A stretch of 64,000 nucleotides of DNA from Nyssa sinensis (GCA_008638375.1 CM018035.1:25408807-25472806); one strand, 5' to 3'. Positions 11,009 through 23,220 are shown, counted from the stretch's first letter. Notes: generated by a model from the letters alone, not told the origin. A program made the numbers and translations.

Positions 11009-11107
11009 GGAGAAATTACACATAACTCCCCTGGACTTGAGCCCATTTTCACTTAACCTCCATCAACTTTAAAAGTGGATGCTTACCCCCCTGTACTAAT
11101 GATTAAA
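11009..11107 (+). repeat. Left terminal inverted repeat of MULE
   Basis: It pairs with 12569-12675 on the opposite strand, with mismatches and small gaps. Confidence 0.88.
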
Positions 11108-11579
11108 GAGAAATCGATCACACCATTGACAAAAAAAATAAAAAGACTTATATACCCTTGTTTTTATTTACCCCAAATTTCTTGTTTGGTTGATCTTTAT
11201 TCTAGATTTCTTCACTCTCATTTTTCACCGACTTCTTTTTCTTCATTCCATGCACCCCACTCCTTAAAACCCTTATCTACCCTCCTAATTCCTCTATCTC
11301 ATCACCCAAAGAGAAGAAAAAGAAAAACCATTCTCTCTTTTAATCAGACGATTCTCTCCAAACCCGTTTTCACTTATACCTTTTGCATCCAACTTCGATC
11401 TTATGTCGACTACTTGTACACTTACAAACTCCATGGTTCTTAATCTTTATTAATTGAATTTTATTTAATAGAAGTTGTTAATACTTGTTCGATTTATGAA
11501 ATTTGAGATTAGCATTATGCTTAGTTCTCGCTTGCTTTGCTTTTTTTAAAGTAGCCATTTGTGGTTGTTTTTGCGGTGT

Positions 11580-12125
11580 GTTCGAATGGCAGTGTCATGT
11601 TTCAGTTTGGTGACTCGAGTAAAGTTGCGAAAGAATCAAATATATCTGACGAAGGTTTGGTGAGTGAAGATAAAGAAGAGTTTAAAGTTGTGAAGCTTTT
11701 GGATGGAACTATGGGAGAGAAGAGACAATTAAAGAGATAGAGAGAGAAGTGCCCAATGGCTGCTCAACAGAGTTAGCTAAAATTGTTGATAAAGTAGGCA
11801 AGTGATTCTTCTAGCCCTGGCTATGTTCTTGGTTTGGAGAAAAGTGCTGATATTGAGGAAAGTTCTATTGAGAATATTACCCAGTGACTTGTTTTTCTAC
11901 TATTTAGGTTTTCTTTTATGTGAATGCCCTCTTTCTCTCTCTCATCTTTTATTGATAGAGGGAAAATGTTTTTCTGATCTTATTTTGCACTCTTTCTCAG
12001 TTTTATTAGGATTCCAAATCATGTAGATTTGTTGATTTTTTTTTTTTTTTTTGGGCTATTGATTTCTTGATGCAGACACCAAGAGGATCATAGGCTATGA
12101 GAAGCTTAGAAATCGATTCGGAATA
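11580..12125 (+). other. Possible captured gene fragment in MULE
   Basis: After an acceptor-like tgtgttcgaatggcag (ending about 11593), an open frame runs about 45 codons (reading VMFQFGDSSKVAKESNI and on). A shifted continuation follows (ETIKEIEREVPNGCS and on) to about 11790. A second acceptor-like site, a long T run then ttcttgatgcag, stands near 12075, followed by coding-like sequence to about 12125. Exon-like pieces next to acceptor-like sites suggest genomic capture (Pack-MULE). I do not recognise the source gene. Confidence 0.4.
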
Positions 12126-12568
12126 AAGATAATATTTTTCATAAATTGAGGTTTTTTTTTTTTGCAAATTTTTGTTGAGTTTTTGTTTTTAGAGAAATAT
12201 TAATTTGGCATTTGTATAGACGTAATTCTTAATTTTAAATGAAAAATAATAATTTATTATATATTTTTTATTTTCTTGTGAGAGGATTGCTTAGAATTCT
12301 TTTTTGTTTTTATAATCATTTATTACTTCTAAATTAACAAGGACACAACATGTTTATGAGTTCTTGCAGTTTTGAAACATGTACTGGAGACCAATACATA
12401 ATACTTATTGTTCTATTATGTTATAAACACCAATCCAGACGTGTAGTATCAACAAAGGGCAAAATTAGAATAAAATTGGTGAAAAAGTGAATAAGCTTTT
12501 TTATTATCACAAATTTGGAGCGTTAGATCCACACATCGATAGTTTGGATGAAAACATTGATGGTTTCA

Positions 12569-12675
12569 CTTTAACCAATAGTACAAGGGGTAAGTGTCCA
12601 CTTTTAAAGTTAATGGAGGTTAAGTGAAAACGGACTATCGTACATGAGGGGGGGGGGGTTAGGTGTAATTTTCCC
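12569..12675 (-). repeat. Right terminal inverted repeat of MULE
   Basis: Complement of the left repeat. It contains a G homopolymer near 12648-12658 where the left copy has a shorter C run. Confidence 0.88.
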
Positions 12676-13244
12676 TTTTTTAATTCATAGTAATTATCAT
12701 TTAAGACTTGATTTTAGCCCTTCATTTGTGAGAATCATTATGGGCCATTGGATCAAGTCTGTCTATTTTTCTTATAAAAACTCCAATGGCCACAATTTTA
12801 AGGGACCTAAATTTAATACCCAAGTGCTGCTAGTATAGTCTCTCTACCATCTCTCTACTCCATACACAAGACCTTCAAGTACCAAATCAAGGAATTCAAG
12901 CTCGAGTGCTGCCCGAGTGACGACTACGAATCAAGAGTTCAGTTGAAGTGCTTTTCAACTACGAATCAAGACTTTAAGCCGAAGTGTTATCTATTCTACC
13001 GCAACATACAAGGTATGCTCTCTAACTCTCTATAGCCTGATTCAAAATCTTCTATCACCATTAATAAAAGTGGGTGAATCAAGAGAACTGTATGGGATCT
13101 GATTTCGCCCTTAGTGTGGATACGTAGGAAGCCTTCCTTAGTATGGATACGTAGGACACCTCTGTTGCTTTTTACATAAGGCTTCATTCTATAATCATCT
13201 AAAATTTTTCATTATTAAATAATTGACTAAAAATAGTAATAATA

Positions 13245-15418
13245 TGTAATAATGATGAATAGATTATAAATAATAATAATTGGGGAGGTAAAATGAATTT
13301 GGTGACAATTGAAGGTTATTTAATCCTATTGTGTGACCAAAGGAAGATTTGATCATTTTACTAGTGAAGGTAAAACCTGAGAAAATGTTATAAAAATCAT
13401 AAAATGAGATAATTTGAAATGAGTAGTGATAAATGGTGTGTTTGTATTTACGGTGGGCAAGGGTTGTTTTAAAATGTGGAAAAAAGATGGCATGGATATG
13501 ATTAGGGAGGGAAATTTGGGTAATTGATTAGAAGGCCAAAAATAAAAGAGAAAGAATGGGAGACAAGGAGGTTCTACAACATTTCTCTTCTACCTAATTG
13601 TCTCTCCCTCTCCTTTCTTACTTTCATTTTTTTTTTTTTTTTCCATTTTCAAAAAAAAAAATGCTAGGGTTTTTTTGAGGCGTTGCGAAGATGGGAACTC
13701 TACACTATCCATAGAGTATAAGAATGATGAAGAATGGAGTTTTGGAAAAAGGCTATAATCTAGGGTTTGATGTTATCTACATACAAGGCTAGGGTTTTCA
13801 CTGAATACTACTAAAAGGTTGGGGGGTTTTTTAACTGTGGAACTAAAATGAGGATGCTTGTATGTTGATCTTTGTGTTTTTGGATATGTATGTGCATATA
13901 TATGAGAGTATGAGTGTTAGGTAACTTTCACTTACCTTGGATTATTTTTGAATTATGTATATAATCATATTAGACATAAAAATACCCTTGTAATCTCTTA
14001 GTTTGAACTAGAATATTCATATGATAAAAACTCTTAATATAATAGACTAATATGCTATGTAATATTTAATGTTCACACAAGGTGTTTGTATTAATTCTTA
14101 AAGGAGTTCAATATGGGTTTTTTTGAGACAACCGAAAGGTTGTATAATGGTATCTATTGAGTGTAAAAGAATGGACAATGAGAAGCCTAATAGGCACATT
14201 TAGTGATAGTCAAATGCTTGTATGTAATTAAACAAAGTACGTTAAATTAGTGAAAATCTTACGTAAACCATAACCCTTGATTATTTGTGCTTATATCAAG
14301 ACAACTTTAGTGTAATTGCCAAGTCTTTGTTTAAATGAAAATGAGAAGTAAATGAAACATTTTGATATTGTACAATGTGCATTTAGGTACATAGAGCATG
14401 AGAATTATAGTGACATGAATGTTTATTGGATATGTGTGGTTATATTATGTATCTTTTGGATGAAAGTTCATCTTGTTAGTTTATGCTTGTTCATGGAAGA
14501 TTTGAATGGCACTACACCTAGCACAAGCATACATGAATCACTATTCTTATGAAGCTGTATAGTTAGATTTTTTCCTACAAGGGCATTGTCTTACCCCCTA
14601 CTAGATGCAAGTAATGGGAAAGAGCCTAAGGCACGAAGAATTGCTTTTGGTTGAAGTCTTGATGCATTTTGAGAGATTAGAGCATTAAAGGCTTTTGTTT
14701 TATTTTGATGGCCTTGGTGCCATGTTTATGATCTTGATGGCCTAATGGCCTTTTCAATTATGTTTTCAAAACTCAAAGAAAAATATGTATAAATGAATTG
14801 GTCTTTGAAAAGATTTTGTATGTAATAAAATGATGGAAAACAAATGTATTTTGTAGGAAAATGGTATGAAGAAACAATATTTTCCATAATAAATGTGAAC
14901 TTAGTATTGGAAAAATGGAAATTGAGAAGATTTCTCATTTTGATGCTTAGGAATGAGTGTTGTTTAAATTAGAAAACCCTTTCTAAACAATGTAATTAGA
15001 TATTTCATGATGTAGAGGTATGTTGGAATGCCTCTTATGTGTATATAAGGATATTTGATTGTGAATTACCTTAAGTGAGAATTTTCCTATAAGGACTGCG
15101 TAGCAGTCTTCTCCAAAGGGTTGTATCTACCAATCCTCTTGGAATTAAATTATGAGTCTTATCTAGGAGTAAAAATATTCCTCTTAGCTTTCTAATGACA
15201 TATGAATGACATTGGTTGAGTAAAAAATGAGCTAGTTATGGTAATTTTTCCAAAAAGAACTATTTTGTGGAGATGTTTCCCTCTAATTCTAGTTTCAATA
15301 AGCTATGGCATCACTTAAAAATAGCTCTTTTTGCTTTAGATATGGTCCAATGGTCCAAATAGTTCCTTTTGCTTCAGATATGGTTCACCCTCGGATCCTT
15401 AGGGATCGGGCCATGACA
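13245..15418 (+). mobile_element. Giant-LTR-like sequence (+), ends tentative
   Basis: It starts TGTAATAATG and ends ggatcgggccATGACA, similar to the other giant LTRs on the plus strand. The part at 14500-14640 is related to 50490-50640 of another plus-strand LTR (both have cactacac, acaagcatacac, a T-rich gap, then ctactag and gcaatg). No target duplication was found, so the ends are uncertain. There are no convincing ORFs; frames at 14352 and 14938 are chance. Confidence 0.45.
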
Positions 15419-15797
15419 CATTCTTTCTATTTCTTTGATCATAACGAGTTTTTGTCCTCCATTGGGCGACGTTCTTACCTTTTCAATATGAAATGTGTCT
15501 TTGGAGTTTTTTTTAATGTTCTATAAGAAGTGGATGAGTGTCTTCTATGTTTAATAGTTAGAAACCCAGTACCAGCTTCATGGTTTCTCTCCCTAGTCTT
15601 CTTATTGGTAAAATGATTAGCCATGAGGAATGCAACTAGGTATGTCTCAAGGCTAGCGAAATATCAAGAGGGTTGACAAGAATTACCCACTAATCAACTA
15701 GTATTGGGAGCTTGGAGCGGTTTTTTCCAATGAAGAACGTTAAAACCAGTACAAATGGGACCCACTTATAACAAGAGGTTATAGATCCTCCCTAGTA
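15419..15797 (+). other. Unassigned sequence left of solo LTR 15803-19590
   Basis: Coding-like but broken on the plus strand; no family recognised. Removing the solo LTR joins it to 19596-20090, which has the same character. Confidence 0.35.
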
Positions 15798-16179
15798 GGG
15801 TCTGTCACATCCCCCTTACCCACCCTGTGCGGATTGGGGGCATGCAACCGGCCAGTTAGGCACCCATCGGTTTTTTTTTTTTGAAATCAAAATGCCGACG
15901 GTAATCCTAACCACAGGCCATTCATCAGTAACATCCAAGTACAATGCATTCAATTAATACAAGTTGCAGCGGAACTAAGGGAATGCATAACACCTTGGCG
16001 GAGCCATTAATACATCCATGGTTAACTATTACATCATTGTCCTACAAAAGATACTAGTCTTAGGTTTCAGTACATCATATTCAAAAATGGAGTTAGGTAC
16101 AAAAATGGTTAATTCATGGATTCTTCAAAATAGTGCTTCGGGTCTCCAACCCGCTAATCCCGGTCGCTGGGTCCCTCAC

Positions 16180-16679
16180 CTGAAAAATGTTAGGGAAGGG
16201 GTGAGCTTTAAAAAGCCCAGTGAGTAACACGGGTCCCCTGTCATGGGTTTCAAACCATTGTTGTTTATAAAACAGGTGGTCGGATCAGACATTTCAGAGG
16301 ATATAGTTAAATCCGTATATTTGAACAATATTTAAAACAAGAATACAGTCAAAACATCATAGCAACAGAACAGTTCAATAATAAGCGGAGCAGAACAGTA
16401 TAACAGGATAACAGTACAGTATGCACAATTTAAATGGTGCAATATGCTCATACAGCGTTCAAGACTGAATTTGGTACCATGAGTCAGTTGTTCTTTTAGT
16501 AAAACAAGGATAATTTCATTTCAATACGGAACAGTGAAATCGGACAGGGTAAAAATTTAGTCATGCATTGAGTAGAAGCATGGAAGACAGCATATCAGTA
16601 GGGACAGTACAGTACAGTATAAAAATACAATAACTAGACGGTGTACTTATACACCAATTCAGGAGTCTAGGTTACTCAC
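16180..16679 (-). other. Predicted intron inside LTR (500 nt)
   Basis: On the minus strand the donor is AAG|GTGAGTAAC at 16680/16679 and the acceptor is ACATTTTTCAG|GTG at 16180/16179. A conserved block with ttactcactgggct and agctcacccc precedes the acceptor and could carry the branch point (ctcac). Similar donor and acceptor pairs occur at the matching places in four other LTRs. Confidence 0.5.
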
Positions 16680-16848
16680 CTTGTGCGGTAACGGGACTTA
16701 ACTGAGAAGCCTTTTCTTCTTCTTATCCTTCTTTATCCTAGAAAATTTAGGAACATTTCGTAAATCTCACATGAATCTTAACTTGGTTTATTTAAAATTC
16801 AACCTGAGTTAGACTATCTCGCTGTCTATGTGTTTTTATGATAATTGA

Positions 16849-17106
16849 AATTCACCTTTGCACCCACTCTTTCAGGGTTTCCGTGTCTTCCTGTTTCTTT
16901 AGTTTAGCCTCCGCGACCATTGCCTTGGTACGCATCTTGTATATAAACGGTCGAACGGAGACTACCTCAGTTGTTTTGGCTATCCTTATGTTCCGTTCGA
17001 TAATCTTTTGTTGCCATAAGAGTTGTTGCATGAACTCCTGTTGCTTCTTGTCAGCTAGTCTTTCGGCTTTAGACATAATGGTAAATTTCTTGTTTTTCCC
17101 TTCCAT
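16849..17106 (-). CDS. Unidentified 84-codon ORF inside LTR, LTR sense
   Basis: An intact frame starts MEGKNKKFTIMSKAERLADK and ends TLKEWVQR, in the same direction as the LTR. It is rich in Lys, Gln, Glu and Arg and looks helical. Codon choice looks protein-like, unlike the surrounding LTR sequence. I do not recognise the family. No counterpart is evident at the same place in the other LTRs. It could be a captured host exon, a small element ORF or chance. It lies upstream of the predicted intron in LTR orientation, so it would sit in a transcript leader. Confidence 0.4.
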
Positions 17107-17253
17107 GACTGGCTTGAGTTTTTATCCTATAGCATGATCCCAAGAAGTCAGGATGTGTACTACCTCTAGGCAGTCCGGTTATGAAATTATTTAAGCTTTC
17201 ATTGGTTAGTTCTTAGTTCATTCGGATGTTATCTAACTTGATACAGGGTTAGG

Positions 17254-17705
17254 GGTATTTTGGTCATTTCACAGTTGTGAAGTTTCGACTCCGATTCGTC
17301 ATCCAATCACGTGTATAGTCCCCTACGTGTCAGGGTTTCTATTGTTTTCAGTTTCGTCTCAATCGGACGTTGTTTGGGTTCTAAACAGTGTCAGGGGCAA
17401 TTTGGTAATTTCGTGCGTTGTATTTTTCGGTACTTTATTTGCTAATACGGACCTCACCGTTGAGTCCGGAATGTCTGACATATTCAAAATAGACTATCTT
17501 TTAGTTGTATTTGGGTTCGAGTATCATCAGGGGCAGTATGGTCATTTACTCCTACGTGTTTGTATTTTTCGGGACTTAATTTCCCAAATCGGACTCCACC
17601 ATTGAGTCCGGAATGATTGAAATAGTGAAAATACACTATTCGTTTGACTTATTTGGACTTCATTTGACCTATTTATGACCTAGGGGTAATTTGGTCATTT
17701 TTATT
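17254..17705 (-). repeat. Tandem repeat of about 138 bp, four units
   Basis: Units begin near 17254, 17391, 17529 and 17685, each with aggggnaatttggtaattt. In the better-preserved ones this is followed by gtatttttcgg, then cggac, then accnttgagtccggaatg. The same repeat occurs about eight times in the LTR at 31124-36178. Confidence 0.75.
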
Positions 17706-18002
17706 TAATTAATAAATTAATTAAATAATTTAATTTATTATTTATTAAATTATCAGGGGTATAAATGAACTAAAACATCAGAAACTGGGCCACAGTGTAA
17801 TATTCAGAACTGTTGGGGGTTGGTTTGCAATTTTCCAAAAGGTTTGAACTGAACCAAAGGGTTCAGTCCTTAAGCAAGTGAACCGGACCGGTCCAATCCG
17901 GTTCTGACCGGTTCAGGGTAATGTGCTGACGTCAGCCCTAAAATTTAAAATTTAAAATCAGTTATGCTAAAACGACACAGTTTGGTTTTAAACGGGTTAT
18001 CC

Positions 18003-18058
18003 GTTTCTCGGTCGGGTCGGGACCCGACCCGATAACCCGATCCATGCCCGACCCGTAC
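18003..18058. repeat. GGGTC/GACCC palindromic cluster
   Basis: The stretch alternates gggtcggg and cccgaccc, giving strong hairpin potential. Related clusters lie at 28262-28320 and 36661-36690 in other LTRs, and a gaaccggttc-type palindrome stands just to the left (17880-17920). Confidence 0.7.
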
Positions 18059-19199
18059 TGTTCATCGTCCCCAACAGTCTAGGGCTACTGTTGCCCTAGA
18101 ATTGCAGAATTTTCTCCTTCAATTTCGTGGAGTTTTATGCATCGATTTTCACTGGTTTTTGTTCTAAAAGGATTCTGGGTGTAAGACCATTCATTTGGCA
18201 TCGGTTTCAAGCATCAAACTCAACGACGGGGGACTGTTCTAGCCGATTATCGTGGGAGTTACAGTCGGTCCATACGGCCTGGTTTCTTGACTATTTTGCA
18301 CGGGGTTTGGTCCTCCGTGACCCTCTTAACATGAGCTTCAATTCCCAATCGTTTAATCTCAATTTAGTGGTCAAACGTTGAGAGTTGATTTTTGGGCTGA
18401 AAAGGATAATGTCGATTTTGAGGGCTTAAACCTAGGTTTCTAGGTCGCGGATGGTGTTTTTCAGGGTCCTACAGAGTTCTATTTCGTGTATTGATCATCA
18501 AAAGTCCAGTTGGTTGAGGTCGGATCAGACCTGCAACCTCGAGGTCCATCAATGGCGGTTGCTACGGGTTTGGGTTTTTGGGGCAGTTCTGATGATCCAA
18601 ATGTTCACAATCGATCCAGATTTTATGGTCTAAACATGATACATGCATTAACAATCCTAAAAAGCTATAAAACAGTAGCCAAATCGAAGAGGAAAATTTC
18701 AGAAAATTTTGGACAACTGACCTTCGTACAGTGGTCTCCCTCACTGGCTGTGTTCGAACAGAAGCTCTAACAAGTTGGCTTTGATCCCTCCGTGCACTCC
18801 CAGACCTTAGCTCCCTTCTATTGCTTCTTCAATGGATCACCAATGCACACACACACACTTGTGTATATCTCTCTCTAGATTCTCTCCCTTTCTCTCTAAC
18901 CCACACTCTCTCTAAAACAGTAAACTAAACCCTCAATACAGATTTGGTCTCATGCATATATGGAGATTGTATATCAATAATCAGATTTCTTTTCTTGATG
19001 TTTCATCTCCCCTAAGTGCATGATGGGTTTGCATGCAATTTGGTTGGGAGGAGATGTAATCATGGTGGGATAGGCATGATGGCTATAGCATAGGGTGATG
19101 CATGCTGATGTGTTGCATGCATGGCTATTGGTCACTTTGGGGAGAGGCCAAATCTGATTTATACTTATATACATATCTTTGTACATATATACACAAAAG

Positions 19200-19293
19200 T
19201 GTTCCTAGCCTAGGTGGTAATTTTTTGGAAAACCAAATTTTTCCTAGTTTGGTCAAGGGATCAAATCCTCTTGGCCACATTTTTGGTCTTTTT
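19200..19293 (+). promoter_or_regulatory. tRNA-like Pol III cassette, antisense to LTR
   Basis: A box tagcctaggtgg (19206-19217), B box ggatcaaatcc (19258-19268), spacing 40 nt. The B box lies in a hairpin with ggtcaaggg opposite ctcttggcc (19251-19276). T runs follow at 19280-19284 and 19289-19293. It cannot fold as a standard tRNA in my reading. Transcription by RNA polymerase III is inferred only. Confidence 0.55.
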
Positions 19294-19595
19294 CCCATAT
19301 TTCGGGCTTAGGCCCTGTTTGGCTGCGCATTAATGCAGTTTCACTGTTTTCTTCCTAACTTTCAATCTGTAGCTTATTTTTCGACGCGGTTTCTTTCAGT
19401 CAACTCCTAGTTAGGTTAGCTTCAGTGTCTGAGGGTTCAGTGACAGTAATCAGTTTCTTAGAATTTTTAACATTTGCTAACATGGGTTTGATCAGTATTA
19501 AACAGTTGAATTTAAACAGTTAAATGCCAGATCAGATTTCAAGAAGAGTTTTTCATTACATAATTTAATAATTAAGTCTGGGGTGTTACAGGGTC

Positions 19596-20085
19596 TATCA
19601 TAAATTGTTTCCCCTTTTGCTCAAACTAGCTTTCTAAAAGTCTTTAGTCAAGGGACTACGGAGGATTACAAGGACTGGACACCATAGTCAGCTTGGTTCT
19701 TACGCAAAGCTCATCTTACAAAGGAAAAGGATATTAAAGCATTGAGGCTTGCCTATTGCTTTCATTAAAACATTCAACATTCAAAGAAGTAGAATTTGAT
19801 TCTATGTATCTCAAGTGTTCTTTTTATAAAGTTTTTTCGTTTGTAATGTAGTTTTTTTATACATAATAATAAAAGTTCAACTTTATCTGAATAAAATTAG
19901 TTCTTTTTTTTGTGTGCCTTAAATTTTGATATCGTGGGAGTGTTTTATGAGTTTCTTGTGTTTATTTATACTATTTCATGTTCGGACCTTTTTTGAGACT
20001 AAATGATCAATCTAAACATACTTTACTTGGGGGGCCCAACAAGAATTTTGCCTTGTCTAACCCTAAGGCAAAACATTTAAATAGA
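19596..20085 (+). other. Unassigned sequence between two LTRs
   Basis: Continuation of 15419-15797 before the LTR insertion. Short coding-like stretches (near 19620-19770) are broken by stops; not recognised. No other feature is seen. Confidence 0.35.
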
Positions 20086-20474
20086 CATTTTGTCACGATT
20101 TGAAACCCACCCTATACGGATTTAGGGACATGATTGACCTGTCCTCCAAACAAGCTGAATGGAAACATATAACTTTGATCTTGTAGAAAACTTGATAACA
20201 ATATTACTTAATTGTAGAAGCATTGTTCATTTATATATCATGTATCTTATTACAGTTCTCTACGCCTTACAAAATACATCACTTAGGATGCAGTAACAAA
20301 ATACATCAACTCAGGATGCAAATATAGGAGATATTTGTACCAGAAGTCTTTCTTACATTACATTTAAGCAAATATTTAAGCCTTAATAGGTTAGATACAC
20401 AAAATATATCTATTTGTAAAAAGAAATGACTACTCAAAATCTTTTAGCCCTTTAAGCTTATGGTTCGACATCAC

Positions 20475-21225
20475 CTAAAAAGAGAGAAGGGCATTGAGGT
20501 AAGCTAACTTAAGCTTATTGAGTAAACCTAATTCTCTGCCATGGATTTTCTAAGACAAGTGTATCAAAACCCACATAATACAGTTGTGAGAAAGTAAATA
20601 ATTTATGAGTTGAAGTTGACTATGTCATGGTTGAAAGTAATCTTATGTAAAACAACCTTCATAATAAAGATCAATATATAAGCATAACTTTCAAGAGTAT
20701 ATGTATCTTATTAGTCATAATATAATATATTTTTTTATAATTAGTAGGGTCAATAAAATATGATAATTTTTGAAGTATTCCATCTTTTAGAATTATAAGT
20801 AAAACCATTGGGTACCCCTTGGAATAGTAGAAGAACCCGCATTGACTCGGATTCTAGATAGATGGTGAATAGATGACCTACTTATATATAGTGACACAAC
20901 AGAAGAGATCTTTGACCCACTTATGGGCAGCCAACATAACTTTTCTAGGAATAATACAGCCGAAAAGGGATCCACATCATGACATTTAATACAAATAATT
21001 TCCTTGGTAGTAGAATCTTCCTTTGAATGCAATTTTAGACATGTATAGTAGATAAAACATTTTAGAGATATACTTTGTTTATAAATTAGTGACAGAATAG
21101 TTCCATAGTTGAAATTATAAAGATTAGTTATTGTAATAGCAGAAAATGTCATTTTTAGCAGTAGAAAACATATTTTATAGGACAAAGTAAAAATATTCAC
21201 CACTTTAAATTTCTGGTTTACTCAC
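20475..21225 (-). other. Predicted intron inside LTR (751 nt)
   Basis: Donor CACAA|GTGAGTAAAC at 21226/21225 and acceptor CTCTTTTTAG|GTG at 20475/20474 on the minus strand. The block before the acceptor (aagctaacttaagctt) is a variant of that in the other LTRs. Confidence 0.45.
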
Positions 21226-21289
21226 TTGTGAGTCCTATTGTGTAAAGATCTGAAAAATAAGGATAAATTTTTTGTTTTTGCTGGTAGGG

Positions 21290-23220
21290 CACTATACATG
21301 TATCATTAGACATAATTCATGTTTAGAAGCATAATTTGAGTATGCTATAGAAGAGAAATATGCTTAGAATGTTAAAATACACCTCTTGTGAGAATTTGAG
21401 CCTAATCGGAGATAGTTTAAACAATAGGACCTGAAAAGGGCATCTTGGGTGGGCCCGGCCGCAACCGCCAACAGGCGAAAATAAATTTTTTGAAAAAATA
21501 TTATTTAAAATAATTTTAAGAACTTTGGCTAAAGTAGAATATCAAATTGAGGCGTTTCGAGATGGGTTGTAGTGTAACAGGGTCCCGGACTCATTAAGGG
21601 CAAAAAGGTCTTTTTAATTCCTTAGCCCTTAAGTATAAATATAACACTTGGGATATAAATTTCTCAGAATTGCTCTGAGAATATAGCAACAGGTCGTGCA
21701 TGGAGAAAAAGGTGAAGAAAACCTAGGATTTTTTTAACTTTCAACCCTCTAAAACTCATCTCTAAGCTTGGATTTTCACAAGGCTTCCTTCTAGGAAGTT
21801 GTTCCCCACGTCAAGGGCTACGTTCTTATAGATTGGTTTGGTTGCACAGCTAGCACAACTCCCTAGGGTTGAGAAAAATCCTTTTAGGTATGATATTTTG
21901 CTAAGTAAAGAATAATGATAAGTTTAGGAGTGTTTTTATATGTTAATTGTATGACTTACATGCTTATTTGTTATTAGCGAACTACCTAGCTTATAGTTAC
22001 TTTTAAAACCTAGGGTTGGTACCTTATGTACCTATGTATTCTTTAGAAACTTGTTGAAGTGATGAATATGTAATATGACTCTATGTATAATTCATTGCAT
22101 TCAAGCTTATGTTCACGTAGACAAAGTCTTGTAGTTGGAAAGTTATGATTTATTAAATGTGTTAGTACTTTATGTATTTTCTAATCTTTGAGAATTTGGT
22201 AAAGTTGTGAATACGTAATATGTTTATGTGTGTAATTGATTGGATTACATGTTAGGTTCATGTAGATAAAGTTTTGTGATTCAAAAGTTTGGTTGCTTTA
22301 AGTATAATGCATTATTTAAGGCATACACCATGTGTTTGATAAAATGGTTCATTGGAATTGCATGGAAAAATCAAGGCACGTTGGCATATTGTGAATCTTT
22401 GGAAACATGGAGTGAGTTGAGTACTTTGGTGCTATACATTATGAGGGTGTAGATCCTGTGATGAAAAACCTAGAATTGGTCATTGGTACTTGCGTTCCAA
22501 CGGGGACAGACCGTGAAGCGAGACATACGATTGGTACATGCATTCCAACAGGGAAGGACCATGAAGCGAGACATGGGTGTGACATAGAGTTGCATGTGTT
22601 TGTCATACATATTTCCATCGCATAGCATTGAGGGATTGGAGGGTTTATAACTTATAAATGTACAATTGCACATGCCACGCCTTAACTTTGTTCTTTACAT
22701 TAGTATTATGTCATACAAGCCGTCGTGCTTACCTTTTATGGGATTATATATTACAAATGAGGCTCCCGGTACTTGAGACTTGACAAAGTCATTAGAGCAT
22801 CGAGGAGAAAGTAGAATTTGAAGCATATTTGGCTTAAGGGCCACATTTTTTGTATGTATGGGCATAAGTCCAAATAAATTGTGTTAAATTTGAAGAATAG
22901 TGAACTATAGGCCTTGGGTCATTTTGTAATGTAAGGGTTTAAACCCAAATGACAAATGGGATGTTTTGTTTAATGTGCATCACATGTAAATGTTGAAAAC
23001 AATAGTTGTATGTTTAGTTTCTATGAATTTATGGCCATCGAGTGAGGATGGAAAGTATATATCCTTGTATATATGAATTGTTGTAAAGTATTAGGTGGAA
23101 AAATGCTTAGAAAATAAAGGAGACCATGTCAAAATTTTAAGAGTTAGAAAGGGCCATTAGGTGTGTAAAATGCTTATGAATAAGTGAGAAAAGTGCCAAA
23201 AAATGGGGGTTAAAAATCTT
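21290..23220 (+). mobile_element. Plus-strand LTR fragment nested in 20091-25341
   Basis: The stretch around 22460-22620 (ttccaacggggac, gtgaagcgagacat, gggtgtgacat) and 22790-23060 is homologous, in inverse orientation, to 50930-51560 of the LTR at 50652-54003. A promoter-like region (gtataaatataac near 21632) and a donor-like ttaggtatgatattttgc (21885) precede it. Both ends are unresolved and the expected GTGACA end is missing, so it is probably truncated. Confidence 0.5.

Larger units (their letters stand above)
11009..12675. mobile_element. MULE (Mutator-like, non-autonomous), 1667 bp
   Basis: Long terminal inverted repeats start GGAGAAATTACAC (left) and GGGAAAATTACAC (right, complement). 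They run for about 100 bp with shared blocks such as ttttcacttaacctcca and aactttaaaagtgga. The element is bounded on both sides by the 9-base direct repeat ttttttaat (11000-11008 and 12676-12684). A 9-bp duplication and long inverted repeats are the hallmark of Mutator-like elements. No transposase is present. It is inserted in a Tat-like LTR. Confidence 0.9.
9947..13244 (+). mobile_element. Tat-like gypsy LTR (+), split by a MULE
   Basis: The left end gTAGACAACCCATTTG corresponds to the TGTAGACACCTCATTTT start of the similar LTR on the other strand at 58374. Both are followed by degenerate ggggcattttggtaatttt repeats, a TATA region (cttataaaaact near 12772), a splice-donor-like caaggtatgctctc near 13010, and the motif ggatacgtaggac (13146). 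Its counterpart on the other strand is at 57262-57273. The MULE at 11009-12675 is inserted in it. The right end is not resolved; 13244 is where another LTR-like sequence may begin. Confidence 0.6.
15803..19590 (-). mobile_element. Giant solo LTR (3788 bp), target duplication gggtc
   Basis: Plus-strand ends are TGTCACATCCC and GGGGTGTTACA. The LTR therefore reads on the minus strand, from TGTAACACCCC to GGGATGTGACA. It is flanked by gggtc at 15798-15802 and 19591-19595. No gag, pol, primer site or second LTR is attached, which defines a solo LTR left by LTR-LTR recombination. Inside are an intron-like unit (16180-16679), an 84-codon ORF (16849-17106), four units of a repeat of about 138 bp (17254-17705), GGGTC/ACCCG palindromes (18005-18050) and an antisense tRNA-like cassette (19200-19293). 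Confidence 0.9.

Noticed and set aside
11075..11443. 122-codon frame at left end of the MULE
   Set aside because: It begins in the inverted repeat and has no recognisable motif; the start is part of the repeat itself.
13240..15423. Target duplication for the LTR-like sequence 13245-15418
   Set aside because: Flanks (taata and cattc) do not match, so the ends remain tentative.
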